Of a stretch of DNA of 64,000 nt, positions 47,038 to 57,657 are shown piece by piece. The position numbers and the translations under genes are program-made. Every line of letters begins with the position of its first letter. Position 1 is the first letter of the stretch. The notes below the pieces were generated by a model. That model ran no database searches. It was not told the origin of the DNA and saw nothing but the letters and a program-made list of their open reading frames with translations. The DNA is from Hexactinellida sp. DTS-2022 (lineage: Eukaryota; Porifera; Hexactinellida): the NCBI GenBank assembly GCA_028753945.1, contig JAPNXP010000018.1, positions 3,225,643 to 3,289,642 of the forward strand, read 5' to 3'.

Positions 47038-47960
47038 ATTTAGAGTGTTTCTAATAGCAAAATCGCACTCAGTGCCCACAGCCGAGAAAACAAGGTATCA
47101 CTCGATATGGCTAGTAGCAATTTTGAGATCGGAATGTTACAACATTCCTACTGTTGCACTGGAATAACGAAGAATAATTTCCCCAAATATAGTAAATATT
47201 GCCCTCAAATGCTGGAAATTTAGTGCTGAGGACGAATCTGACAATATACAGTCGCTATGAATGCATTTGAATGGTCTATCCTTGGTTCATACTGCCGGAG
47301 AATTCCATTGGGCACTAATCTTTGACCCCCTGAATATTTCATTTTTCCATAAATTGGGCTATGCGCAATAGCTAAAGGTGATCAGTAGCTAGAATGCAAC
47401 AACTGTACATAATTGGGTGCTTTTATCTAAAAAAATGCACAATCTTTTCACCAGACATATTGGAATATATGTATCGGTGGATTATTGTCGTATATTTACT
47501 AAGTATTAGTCTATATTATAGTTCCGAAAATTGCGAAAACGTGTGTACGTCCTTTGCGGAAGTTATTTATAACATGCATAAGGTCAACATAATAATTCAA
47601 ATCGAGTAAAGTGACGTTTGTCGTGATAAACAGCTGAATCTCTCGAAAGTAAATTTATGATGACGTCATAAACAAAAATACAGATGACGTCTGATTAAAA
47701 CAATTTATACATCAATCGATAGGTTTTCTTACGCCCTATTCAAATATATAAATTTCATGTCATGGCGACATATAGTTCAATAGTTATTACCGATAGTGTG
47801 AAAAATTAGTCGTGTGATGACGTCACCGTTTGTGTGAAAACCAACAATTTTCAAAAATGTTGTCTGGGCTTAAACTATTCCTAGTGACCTAAAGTATCAA
47901 TTAAAACCTTAAAAAGTTTGGTTAGGCACTTCCTTAGATGGTTAGGGTTTTACCCTGTAT

Positions 47961-48725
47961 AATCATGATGACGTCATAATTTGACAATGACTAAGCATAT
48001 TTGTGATTTTTGGTGACACGCTGACAACAAACTATTGGTTTCTAAACGAATTAAAAGGATTATTACGTCATAAAGGCACATACAGTCAACTCCGCTTAAT
48101 AGGGTCACCTCGGGACCAGGTTGCTTTGACCAGATTAAGCAGTTAAATCTATTAATCGGGCTCTATTAAGCGGATTTGACTAAACTTGGCAATAACTCTT
48201 CAGTTTTATCCGATTCGCCCGCAATTTTAGATGACTTGATCATCAACATACAATTAAACACACGTATACCGATTTATGGGGTTATGACGTCACGTAGGAA
48301 CTAATTTGGATTCAGCTCTTACAATTTTGATCCACTCGTCAGTCGTCACACAATTTTGTCACATTTGTAAAATAAATTGTATTGCAGGTCTCTACAAATT
48401 TGAATAATTTTCACATTTAATCTGCGCAGGCACTTATAAAAATGTAACCACCTATTGCTTCCACATCGCGCATATTTAAGTTTGGTGATTTAATCTTCAC
48501 CTACATTGTTTCCGAAATTGCATACTTTGATTAATCAAGTTTGGCTTCCAATGCCTTCCATCATGTTTACTGTATTGATGAATGATGAAGTATCATAGAA
48601 TAGGTCATTCACATAAGTATGCGTATTTTACTATTAAAGTTATTAACGATTATATCTTCTGCATAATAAATGACATTTTGATGAGAATTTGGAACGAATT
48701 AATCAAACAATTTATTATGCAGGAG
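47961..48725. repeat. R3-like repeat flank with a mariner-type MITE
   Basis: ATGATGACGTCATAATTTGA and TGACTAAGCATATT resemble the R3b body. At 48083-48180 lies a MITE with ends CAGTCAACTCCGCTTAATAGG / CTATTAAGCGGATTTGAC and TA at both borders, the same family as 54585-54768. Confidence 0.6.
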
Positions 48726-49560
48726 CGTGACCTTCGTTATATAAGGCCTTACTACTACTCCGAACCATGGATTACTTAAAGTCCATTGATTATTAGCTGT
48801 CATATCTTTATCTCAATAGCTAGTAATGACAGCATTGAGAAATGCATTATAACTATATAGGAAGTTAGGAACAAGATATCAAGGCATACATAACACACTT
48901 TAGAATTGTGATATATCACCATTTGATTACGTAATCGCTATTTTTCGTAGGAATTATCTTGTTTTTATAGCCTTCTTTTAACATAGTTAAACGCTTTGTA
49001 AATGTTCAAAATTGGAACATGAGGATGCCCATGACTGGTTGAATGAAATATATCGAAATTATAAATGGAATGTTGACACATTCCTCGGTTGCCAGGGAAA
49101 TGTATATTTCCTAAAATGAGCCATAACTCAAAAACTATCAATATTACGTAAACTATGCTAATACTGATCTATCCGCAATAGGTAGCTTCCTATTCATTGA
49201 TAATACATTTTCTAGGCCTAATTTCAACAATCTTTGAGATAATGAGATTATTACCAGATAAAGAATTAAGTGCAAATAATCTCATTATCTCAAAAATAGA
49301 GCATCGAAATGTATTATCTTTGAATAAGAAATTGAGGACGGGCTATCAATTGGATCCATTAACTAAGCTGTAACTATATTTCTTCTCGAGATATGACCTC
49401 AAGCATTGAAATCACGTTTCCATAGCAACAGAGGAATGTGTCAACATTCCATAATTGATTCTGAAATATTTTATGTAAAATGACTCCTAGATGGGTTAGT
49501 CACAGCGATTTGTTTTAAAAAGCGAAATTGAACATTTTACATGCGTTCAAAGTTTTGGCA
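48726..49560. repeat. Foldback repeat R1, copy b
   Basis: 48726-49260 matches R1 copy a and is an empty site for both of its insertions. From about 49300 a diverged inverse half follows (TTCCATAGCAACAGAGGAAT, then GTGTCAACATTCC, at 49418-49450), so this copy is a full imperfect foldback. Confidence 0.78.
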
Positions 49561-50073
49561 TATTTGGACTATTAGACAATACAGTGACGTCATTTCGCCC
49601 AAGTGGCATCTCAAAAATATGCGTCTTGTACATGACCACCTTTATAAAAAACAATTACATAAGTAGAAGCACCCTGGATTAGTTATTTCGAAGAATAATT
49701 GAGTTGCATCTATTTAGTTGACTATACTAGTTAATCCCTGGTCCAGAAATTTGAGTGCGTACCATTGCCTTATGTATAGAATGCTATGGTATTTGTTAAT
49801 GTTACAATGTTTTAATAATAGTTACAAAGTGTATTAGACACAAATTAGCTAATAATCAGCTAGTTTAGGTAGGAATTTATATTTACGATCTCTCCAAGAA
49901 AAACAAAAGTCTTGTTGTTGTCCAAAAGTAGTCAACAAATATCCGTTACAATCTAATATTCGTGCAAACGAATATTCGTTTATTCATTTCGAACGATTAT
50001 TCGTTTCAGCCCTAGTTTTAATAATGTAGATGATAAAGGCAGTGATTTCAATACTGGCCGACTACATGTAGTC
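49561..50073. other. Intergenic with partial MITE
   Basis: 49850-50015 repeats the right half of the MITE at 17437-17763 (CGAATATTCGTTTATTCATT, TATTCGTTTCAGCC). No gene. Confidence 0.5.
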
Positions 50074-50088
50074 GTCACAGTAGAATGG

Positions 50089-50199
50089 CGGACACTTCGT
50101 CGCTTGGACACTTCGTCGCCGGACATTTCGTCCCGGACACTTCGTCGCTTGGACAATTCGTCGACGGACACTTCGTCGCTCGGACACTTCGTCGCCCGG
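50089..50199 (+). repeat. Left terminal inverted repeat of the MULE
   Basis: Eight head-to-tail variants of GGACACTTCGTCGC, including one GGACATTTCGTCC and one GGACAATTCGTCGA. Confidence 0.95.
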
Positions 50200-50291
50200 A
50201 TATTTGGTCCCCGAAGGTTATGTAAAAGAGATATATTTAATAATGAATACGAATGAAAACACATTGAGATAATAGGAAAGTATGAAATATG

Positions 50292-51704
50292 TTAGAATTG
50301 AAAATTATAAGCGATTCCTTTCAAGTAAGTGAAGATGTCCCTGTGCTCATAATCTGCTACTAGGCTCATTATTCTTTCATTTCTGCATTTGCTAAGTTTT
50401 GACATCTTTGGAATTTCCCCTGTTTCCCATTTTACTAGTATTGCTTCTTGTAACGACTGTTCTCGTTGAAAGTAACTTAAGAGCCTACCAATATTAGGAT
50501 GAGAACAGTTTATTCCAGAAGAGAATGCGTTATGCCATCCTTCAACTGAATTGTTGGTTCTGGCTGATCTTGATGTTGCTCGCTCATACATGTTCCATAT
50601 CCTTATAGGAAAGGGAGGTACCCTTCTGCTTTGGTCAGGGAGTTTTCTGCCGATATAGTTGATCTCAAAATATTCTGCTATACCTTTAGCTGATTCAGGA
50701 AAATCCGCCATAAGCAACGTAAAAGAATCAATAACATCGTGTTCGGGCACAAATGCAAGACTCGGAAGCATTTTCATTTGAATTGAAAATTCTTCATCTT
50801 CTAGATATCGTGCTGTCAACCCATTTGATTGAATTTGGCGGAAAACATTTTGCGCTAAATGGAAAAAACACCCAGAAATTACTGCAATGAAATTTTCTTC
50901 CAAAGCATTGTGCGTAGCTTTTTCAAAATCAACCATGATATGTGATGGGTTCAATCCGGGTTCAAGTTGGATTAATTGTTTGAAGAGTTTATCGTATGTC
51001 GATTCACGCTTGTCTTTCATTAGCGCATATATGCAGGGGATAGTATATCCATCCTTTTCGCAATGAATTGTATACATCTGGTAGAATTGGCTGGGTACAA
51101 CTTTAAAAGTTCCGTCAGCAAACCAATTGCTTGCATCACGCAATAGTGAGAGCATATTAGGACTCCCAAAGATCATGAGTCTATTTATATCCCCAATCCC
51201 TGAATCAAATAACAAGAATGGGTGTCCTTTTAGAGTATATTTGTATTTCTCTGGTATAATGATTTCTTCCAACAATGTAGTATTACTAACGTTATCTGTC
51301 GTAGAGGATTTTACACGGCGTATTGTACGTTTCACAGAATCGAATCTTGGTAGCGCAGCGATACTGGAGTTACTCATTGTTCCCACTCCACTGGCTAATA
51401 TTGATCTCGTACTGTCTTCAGAATTTGTAGCTCGATCTTTCATTTGAGAAATACTTTGAACAATTTCAAATCTTGTAGTATCTGGTCCATGTGAATGAGA
51501 TGAGTTGATATCAGCTATTTGGCAGGGTTTGACAACAATTCGAAGATTAGTAGTTAGACGGGCTTTACAAGTGCCTCGTTTTTCGCAAACCCAATGTGAG
51601 AGTTGGGAAGAACATTTGTTAAGAGTATACAAAAATCCTTCAATATAAGCTTTCTCTTTATTTTTGCTTGTCTTGGTAATCTGAATAACTAAAGGTGTAG
51701 CCAT
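50292..51704 (-). CDS. MULE transposase with FLYWCH finger, intact
   Basis: 470 residues, cutting and inserting the element that encloses it. Residues about 20-72 form a FLYWCH-type zinc finger (GFLYTL, HWVC at 39-42, Cys48, SHSH at 69-72), the usual DNA-binding head of animal MULEs. The MULE catalytic domain spans about 170-400: ADGTF (Asp197), MVDFEKA (Asp259), CFFH (Cys279-x2-His282) and NNSVEGWH (Glu388). This is the expected D-D-E order with the C2H motif. No frameshift or stop breaks it. Short relative to plant MURA but normal for this animal group. It lies about 225 bp inside the right terminal repeat, which probably holds the promoter. Confidence 0.93.
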   Translation of the reverse strand: MATPLVIQITKTSKNKEKAYIEGFLYTLNKCSSQLSHWVCEKRGTCKARLTTNLRIVVKPCQIADINSSHSHGPDTTRFEIVQSISQMKDRATNSEDSTRSILASGVGTMSNSSIAALPRFDSVKRTIRRVKSSTTDNVSNTTLLEEIIIPEKYKYTLKGHPFLLFDSGIGDINRLMIFGSPNMLSLLRDASNWFADGTFKVVPSQFYQMYTIHCEKDGYTIPCIYALMKDKRESTYDKLFKQLIQLEPGLNPSHIMVDFEKATHNALEENFIAVISGCFFHLAQNVFRQIQSNGLTARYLEDEEFSIQMKMLPSLAFVPEHDVIDSFTLLMADFPESAKGIAEYFEINYIGRKLPDQSRRVPPFPIRIWNMYERATSRSARTNNSVEGWHNAFSSGINCSHPNIGRLLSYFQREQSLQEAILVKWETGEIPKMSKLSKCRNERIMSLVADYEHRDIFTYLKGIAYNFQF

Positions 51705-51929
51705 CCGAAAAAAGTGGTGAAGAAAGTAGATTAAGAATTTTTGATTTGATTAAAAATTTTTGATTTGTTCCTATTTTATACTACTCTCAATTTCTCATTT
51801 TGAATCCATTAAAGTATTTATTAGCAAGACAAAACAAAAACAAATTTAGGTGTTTTCAATAAAGTTGCAGATTGACACCTGATATATCCAGCGAATGGAA
51901 TAATCAAATACTATCTGAAATTGAGTTTT

Positions 51930-52040
51930 CCGAGCGACGAAGTGTCCGAGCGACGAAGTGTCCGTCGACGAATTGTCCAAGCGACGAAGTGTCCGGGACG
52001 AAATGTCCGGCGACGAAGTGTCCAAGCGACGAAGTGTCCG
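51930..52040 (-). repeat. Right terminal inverted repeat of the MULE
   Basis: Reverse complement of the left repeat with unit order preserved and about one base difference (GCTCGG against GCCCGG at the inner edge). Confidence 0.95.
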
Positions 52041-52127
52041 ATTACCGTCACAGTAATCTTTATTATGGATCTATTATGAACACAATGAAAGAACCTGATG
52101 GAAAATAATAATAATTTTACTGTGCCG

Positions 52128-52235
52128 ACTATACTATAGTATAGTGGCCCAGTATTGGAATCATTATTATTTAATATTACGTAATATTATTATTACTGTG
52201 CCGACTATACTATAGTATAGTGGCCCAGTATTGGT
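52128..52235. repeat. Twin copies of a palindrome-centred motif
   Basis: ACTGTGCCGACTATACTATA...GTATAGTGGCCCAGTATTGG occurs twice (52131-52170, 52197-52235), separated by a palindromic AT spacer (AATATTACGTAATATT). A third, altered copy is at 11262-11300. The centre CTATACTATAGTATAG is a perfect palindrome. Confidence 0.7.
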
Positions 52236-52607
52236 CTTAGTGCCTTGTTATAATATTAATTATCATTATTAGCTAAGGCGTAGGTAATAATAGTCGAGCA
52301 GGAATTGTTTCGGATGATCTATTACTAAGTGCACTTTCATGGCTGCTAAACCAATCGTCAGGAAGATTTAGACTAGTATGAAAATAGTTAACATATCCAA
52401 GGCTACTTATAATCATAGTGAAGTAAGCCTCAACCAACTAAATTGCTCTAAAAGGAAGTGTATTGTATTACCTTACAAGAAAAAGTGCTTTTAGCTCACT
52501 TTTCTCCTAGAATATCCTAGATGGTTTATATCATGAAAAAGATTAATTTATTATTATTATTAAATATATCGTTAATATAATCTTTTGACAAAATTTCCAA
52601 TAAATAA

Positions 52608-54566
52608 TTAAATACAATAATAATTAAAATTGTTCCTAGTTAAGATAGATTTTGCCCAGTATAGGATAGGCACAGTGAAGAGAACAAGCGAAGTACTACT
52701 TAACATAAGTAGATGTATTTCTCTAGAAATGAAATGCATTCTCCTAGCTCTTGTACCAAGTAACATAACCAATTCAGAAATAGAACTCATTGCTAAGAGT
52801 GCCCTTGAATCGAATAGATCTGATCTCTCTAAATTCTTAGATTTGTAAAATATTAAATATTTAACTAATAAAAACACCAAAAACTTGAATACAAATAATA
52901 AACTGCTGAAAATCAAGATCAGTGTCAACTTATGTAATACAAAAGTAGGGAATATGTGAAACCCGACTGATGAGAAAAAGAAAATAGAGAAAAATTGCAT
53001 CAAGCTTTCGAAATTATACTTCAATCTATCAGCAATCATGATATTTTTATTGGAACTAATTCCTAACCCACAAAGCAAACAAATGATTTCGGTGGTGATA
53101 CCAATCGAATGGGCTAAAAGAGAAAATGCAAAGCAGAAGAAAAGTGAGTAAAACATTAGAGCATCCACTTGATGATCTTTTCTATGAAGTCTTCGGATAA
53201 TGTTTTCCATCAACACTTTGTTAACAAATTTAATGACGAACAATAGCAAGAAACATACAAAACAACACTTTGCTAGGAGGACAATAATCAATTTTCCGAA
53301 TCCATAAGATTTTAAAGATAATATTAGCGGCATAACAGCCATAAAACAACTAAATTGTATGTCTTGTAATATCAATATTCCGAGTAAAGTGTCTTTCATA
53401 GGAGAAACGTGCTGAGAGTTTGAATTATCTTCCTGGAATAGTCTCATTACTAGAGGAGTGCTAGACAAACTAAATGCCGCGAAAATAAAAACAATTTCAC
53501 CAATTGGTAGACCAAAAGCACTTGATAAGATACAGCCCATTAAGATAAAGAGAAAAGTTATCAAGTTAGAAGCCAGAAATGATTCGTGCCACACTTTACG
53601 TATATTATCAGGGGAAAACTGCAAACCTAATGTAAATAGAATAAAAAATATACCAAACTCCCCTAAAGTTTCTATCTGTACAAGTGAAGTGAGTATATCA
53701 ATACCACTGGGGCCCAGGATAATACCTGAAAGAATGGGGCCAAGTAGATGTGGAATACCTAATGTTAAAAATAATAAACTCAAAAGGGAAGAAACTATTA
53801 TAATTAAGAATATGTCGGTCACGAATAGCACATCTTCTCTTGAAATAGTAGGATCATCTGGCCGATTTAAAACATAGCGATCATTCTTTGTGTCAATTAT
53901 ATAATACATTGACTGTTCTAATTCATTTGTAGTTTCGTCACCACCAATTTTAATAACTGTTTCGACAGAATGACTTTTCTTATATCTCTGAAAAAGATCG
54001 TGATGCAATTCAACTTCTAATTGGTCAGCAGATAAGAACAGCTCCCCAAGTATTTGTTCAGATAAGTGTTGGCTCTGAATGAGGTTGTTAGCTTTGTGAT
54101 GTGATTCTATCAATTTTAAAAATTGATCAATCCCAACAACTTCAGCTTCACAAGCAAGAATATGATCTCTAAGTATGCTCAATCTATTCTCGCTTAATTC
54201 TTTTAGAAGCAGAACAGATTTAACGTTAGAGGATAATTCAATCATTGTATGTCTAAAACTTTTGATTGAAGCAGTTATTAATGATTCCCCAATGTCTAAA
54301 TGGTTTCTAACAAGCGAGAGAACTTCCATCTGATATCTGTCCTTATCGAATGGATTGCTCTTATCAAAATTAATAAAAGTATCTTTATCTTTTAGTTTTT
54401 CGTTTAATTTGGCAATATAATTGCTTTTAGTATCAAATATTTTGTTTAAATCTTCACAAAACAGGCTTGAAACAGGGCGAATTTCATAACATGAAATAAC
54501 AAGTAGGACATGGTACAAGGACAAATAAAATGTTAATGAAAAATGTGTTACTAGTAAATTATTCAT
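52608..54566 (-). CDS. TMCO3: TMCO3-like cation/proton antiporter, single exon
   Basis: 652 residues. A signal peptide-like N-terminus (1-27) leads to a soluble, helix-rich, probably coiled-coil part (about 28-240), then a CPA2/KefB-type exchanger domain of about a dozen membrane spans (250-640). Family marks: LGPSG at 285-289, QIETLGEFGIFF at 297-308, SLSSTPLVMR at 366-375, GILILQDIQ at 396-404, SVGFHIFPTFV around 533-543 and GTRARR at 604-609. The order and spacing match TMCO3 rather than bacterial KefB, which lacks the luminal coiled coil. Members exchange K+ or Na+ for H+ in endomembranes; substrate here is inferred. Start: first Met before the signal sequence. AATAAA on the minus strand at 52547-52552. 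Only 18 bp separate the start codon from a mariner MITE upstream, so promoter or 5' leader must lie in or beyond it. Confidence 0.93.
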   Translation of the reverse strand: MNNLLVTHFSLTFYLSLYHVLLVISCYEIRPVSSLFCEDLNKIFDTKSNYIAKLNEKLKDKDTFINFDKSNPFDKDRYQMEVLSLVRNHLDIGESLITASIKSFRHTMIELSSNVKSVLLLKELSENRLSILRDHILACEAEVVGIDQFLKLIESHHKANNLIQSQHLSEQILGELFLSADQLEVELHHDLFQRYKKSHSVETVIKIGGDETTNELEQSMYYIIDTKNDRYVLNRPDDPTISREDVLFVTDIFLIIIVSSLLSLLFLTLGIPHLLGPILSGIILGPSGIDILTSLVQIETLGEFGIFFILFTLGLQFSPDNIRKVWHESFLASNLITFLFILMGCILSSAFGLPIGEIVFIFAAFSLSSTPLVMRLFQEDNSNSQHVSPMKDTLLGILILQDIQFSCFMAVMPLILSLKSYGFGKLIIVLLAKCCFVCFLLLFVIKFVNKVLMENIIRRLHRKDHQVDALMFYSLFFCFAFSLLAHSIGITTEIICLLCGLGISSNKNIMIADRLKYNFESLMQFFSIFFFSSVGFHIFPTFVLHKLTLILIFSSLLFVFKFLVFLLVKYLIFYKSKNLERSDLFDSRALLAMSSISELVMLLGTRARRMHFISREIHLLMLSSTSLVLFTVPILYWAKSILTRNNFNYYCI

Positions 54567-54584
54567 TTCTAAATAAAAGAACTA

Positions 54585-54768
54585 CAGTAAACTCCGCTTA
54601 ATATAGGTAAATCGGGACCAGTTTGCTTTGACACGATTATGCGGAGAAATATATCAACCGAAAATATTTTAAACCAAAATGTAATTCCGTCCTATTAATC
54701 GTGCGAAATTTTGACCCGATAATCAGTGAAATCTATTAAACGGTGGTTCTATTAAGCGGAGTAGACTG
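54585..54768. mobile_element. Mariner/pogo-like MITE at the TMCO3 5' end
   Basis: The ends are CAGTAAACTCCGCTTAATAT and the near inverse TATTAAGCGGAGTAGACTG. TA is at both borders. It occupies the immediate upstream region of the antiporter gene. Confidence 0.9.
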
Positions 54769-55054
54769 TATGTAGAAAATGATAATGTAATGTAAACTTG
54801 TTTATTTCATAGTTTGATATTTGTATTGCAGTGCAATCGCGTACCCAGTGAGAACGCGGTTCTCACAGTTTCATTGTTTCGAACATGCGTCATTTTGGTT
54901 GACACCGGTATAAAGAATAATTAAAAAGATGAAAAGTATTGGGACCATAGACTCCTTAAGTAAAGGACTGGAACGTCGCGATCTCGGGGGTTTTAACTTG
55001 AGTCTGAGAGGCTCCAATTATAAAATTGATACAGCATTAAGTTTCCTGTCTCCA

Positions 55055-55480
55055 AATGTGATTTTTGGCATATAGGCGTAACTTTTGGCTCCCGTCAACA
55101 ATTGGAGGTTATCACTCAAAATTTCTCACACCTCGACAAGTTATGACGTCATTGTCACATTTCGAGAACCCTGAAAAGTCACTTAATCGCACATAATTCG
55201 CGACTCTAAGAGATAAAAATCTGAAAATTTAATGGAACATGCACATTAATGATGCGGACACTTTGGTGACACCAGATTGCCAATATGCTTACTCATTATA
55301 ACATGATGACGTAATCACTAAAATTTCACATTTTTAAATTTACTATTTAGGCCTATTTACGCTTTATAATCAATGTTATAAGTGTATAAACCATACACCA
55401 ACCGCAAAGCGGTTGGTATGTAGTTGTGTTCTGCCGCAAAGCGACCTAGCAAGCGAAGCGGACTAGTATATATAGATATA
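55055..55480 (-). repeat. R3b repeat, inverse copy, with type-2 hairpin array
   Basis: Reverse complement of 27136-27570. The hairpin array is at 55392-55466 (CCAACCGCAAAGCGGTTGG variant with an AAA loop on this strand). Confidence 0.78.
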
Positions 55481-55739
55481 CTGTAGAATCAATCTATATA
55501 GATACTAGCGTGCTTTGAAAATCATTACTTCACTTCCCTCTCCGATCTGGAAACTGCATAATGGTCAAAATATATTGATTTATTGAGTTTTCTAATACTA
55601 ATAAAATAAATGCATTTCAATTAAAAGTTAGAAGTCGATATAGTGTCGCTGTAATAATAAAATCAATTTCTAACGTTTTCCTATTTATTCCGCCGATCTA
55701 TGTAGTATTCAAAACCATCTACTATCTATAAGGCATATC
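55481..55739. other. Intergenic, nothing recognised
   Basis: AT-rich; no frame or repeat of note. Confidence 0.4.
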
Positions 55740-55823
55740 CATGGGCGTAGGGAGGGGGGTCAGGTGGGGGGGGGGGGGGGCAGTTGCTCCTACCCCCTAG
55801 ATTTTGGCCTGGCTACGCCCTTG
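55740..55823. mobile_element. Very short hAT MITE (84 bp)
   Basis: The ends are CATGGGCGTAGG and the inverse of CAAGGGCGTAGCC. The 8-bp duplication GGCATATC is at 55732-55739 and 55824-55831. Contains a long G run. Confidence 0.88.
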
Positions 55824-55831
55824 GGCATATC

Positions 55832-57334
55832 CAATATAAATTTAATGTCATCAGTTTCAGGGGAGAGTATACAGCCAGCACTGGGAACAAAACTACTCAT
55901 CCGATTCACTTGAAATTTTATGTGATTAGTACGATTTGAAAACGCCAAAACTACAATAAATTTGGTCTAACTATTAGGGGAATTTTTCAAATACTGAAAT
56001 TTGTAATGGAAAAATCTGGTCTCGAGAGGGTAAAATTCTAAAAAAGACGCCCTACCAGAATGGGTTAAGGTGCTGAAACTAAAAAGTTGCTCAGAAAAGA
56101 ATATTTATATTTTTGTTGTATAATTTGTAGTGATCTTAGTAATTACTATACTCAGTGGCGGACCCAGGGGAGGCATCCGTGGCAAATTTTCCAATTAAAA
56201 CTTTCTGCCCCCGGTCTCAGCCCAGGTTGTTCTTTAATTGGACAGGGTATGCCCGGATTTATAATAAAAATACCTCCCCTGCAGGGGGTAATGGCTGGCA
56301 ATGCAATATAAATCCAATAAATACGAATAGTGGGAGAATTAGTGAATTTCAAATATTTCACTGGTTATTGTAATCAAAGGTGGGGCAGATTACGAATACA
56401 AATTTCCTGTAATTGAAATTAAATATGCTATAATCACCAGCTTCAAGTGCCCGATAGAACGAGAATTTTGTATAGCTGGAAACGGATTTCGTCCGGAATG
56501 ATGCAAATTAAGTAACAATTTTTTTGAATAATTAATGTATAATTATTCAACTATTATGCTATATAGAATAAATAAGATGTTTATCGTTCTCGTCCGTCCC
56601 AATTTTATTATTATCTTATGAACATAATCGTACAAAAAATTAGCTATAAACTTGATCAAGTACTCCTAATCTATCAATTTTATAAATCGTATTTTAGAGC
56701 ATTAATTAAATTATTTGACCATTGTCATGTGATTTTATAATCTAATTAAATATGAATATTTATTGCTTGGCATAATATAATGTCATTTGCATATTCATGG
56801 AAATAAAATAAAAATCCCGTCAGCGTCAGTATTTTCTCCGAAAGAAAGACAACTAATTAATTTTACCTGAACTTAGAAAGCTGTGATTGTTGAAGTATTA
56901 TTACAAAAGACAGCTGTTTTGAATAATTATCTTCTATTTCATGGGACTTAAACAAATGCAAAATAAATTTTAAAACAATAGTTAGTACTAACCAGGTACA
57001 TTTATTGTATACGTAATCATAAACGAGGGAATAAAATTCATCAGAATCGTAATCGAGGAATAGTTTTGATCATAATCGCCGTAATCATATCTTAATCAAG
57101 AAAATCTGCGATCGCAATCGTAATTGTAATAATTCAAAAATGACCACCCCCACCCCGAAAACCAAAAATAAATTTTTGGTAACATTAAAAAAAAAAATCT
57201 TTGGAAATACGACAGTTGTGTACAGAGACATTTGTGACAAGATTAGTGCGCAGCGCGGCGCCAGAGGGGGCCATGGCCCCCCCCCCATCTTTTGAGACTG
57301 GTCCCCCTAGAATAACAATGATGTACAGTGTGGC
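55832..57334. other. Intergenic; one-ended hAT-like fragment
   Basis: CAGTGGCGGACCCAGGGGAGG at 56154-56174 is a typical hAT end, but its partner is not visible. The rest is AT-rich with a GC-rich patch at 57245-57300. No gene. Confidence 0.4.
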
Positions 57335-57488
57335 CAGGGCCGGCGTTAGGCACACGCAACATAAGCAACCGCGTGGGGCGCCATGATTTAGGGGGCGAAA
57401 AATTACATATTCAATTAGTATTTGATGGAAAACGCGGGGCGCCTAGATACTTTTTGCGTGGGCGCCGAAAGAGCTAAAGCCAGCACTG
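57335..57488. mobile_element. hAT MITE (CAGGGCCGGC ends)
   Basis: The ends are CAGGGCCGGCGTTAGG and the inverse of CAGTGCTGGCTTTAGC. The 8-bp duplication AGTGTGGC is at 57327-57334 and 57489-57496. Confidence 0.92.
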
Positions 57489-57657
57489 AGTGTGGCCCCC
57501 CCCTGCCCCTCCCCAGAGCTCCTCTAACTGAAAATCCTGGCGCCGCCTCTGCTAGTGCGACACTTGTGTATAACTTAGTGCGACATTTGTGTACGAAATT
57601 TGTGTACAGATTGTATAGCTGTAAATGGGTCATATTAAGTGATGGATAATGGCCCAT

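Larger units (their letters stand above)
44322..47960. mobile_element. 3.6-kb palindromic foldback element with about 1.4-kb arms
   Basis: The outer ends are ATACAGGGTAAAAACCCTAA and the inverse. AATC precedes the left end (one base away) and follows the right end. The arms (44322 to about 45743; about 46545 to 47960) are nearly identical, down to the same hAT MITE in each, then grade into weaker symmetry at the centre (45918-46544). The identical 71-codon frames at 44674-44889 and 47394-47609 are mirror images with no recognised family. The left arm alone carries a pogo MITE. Both flanks belong to an R3-like repeat, so the palindrome inserted there. Confidence 0.85.
50083..52046 (-). mobile_element. 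Complete MULE transposon
   Basis: A 1,964-bp element with the 9-bp duplication GTCACAGTA at 50074-50082 and 52047-52055. Inside six poorly matched end bases are terminal inverted repeats of 111 bp (50089-50199, 51930-52040), each a run of eight units of the form GGACACTTCGTCGC with small changes in matching order. It encloses one intact transposase gene. A perfect duplication and open frame suggest recent activity. Confidence 0.95.

Noticed and set aside
44674-47609. Identical 71-codon frames on opposite strands (44674-44889 and 47394-47609)
   Set aside because: They are the two arms of the palindrome; identity follows from the DNA structure and no family is recognised.
50089-50199. Short regular repeats considered as a CRISPR-like array
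   Set aside because: Units are contiguous without unique spacers and mirror the other end of a transposon in a eukaryotic genome.
51127-51447. 106-codon plus-strand frame
   Set aside because: Antisense to the intact MULE transposase; no family resemblance.
52608-54566. TMCO3 as a recent processed retrocopy
   Set aside because: No A-tract or flanking duplication follows the stop, and the frame is intact with an AATAAA signal in place.
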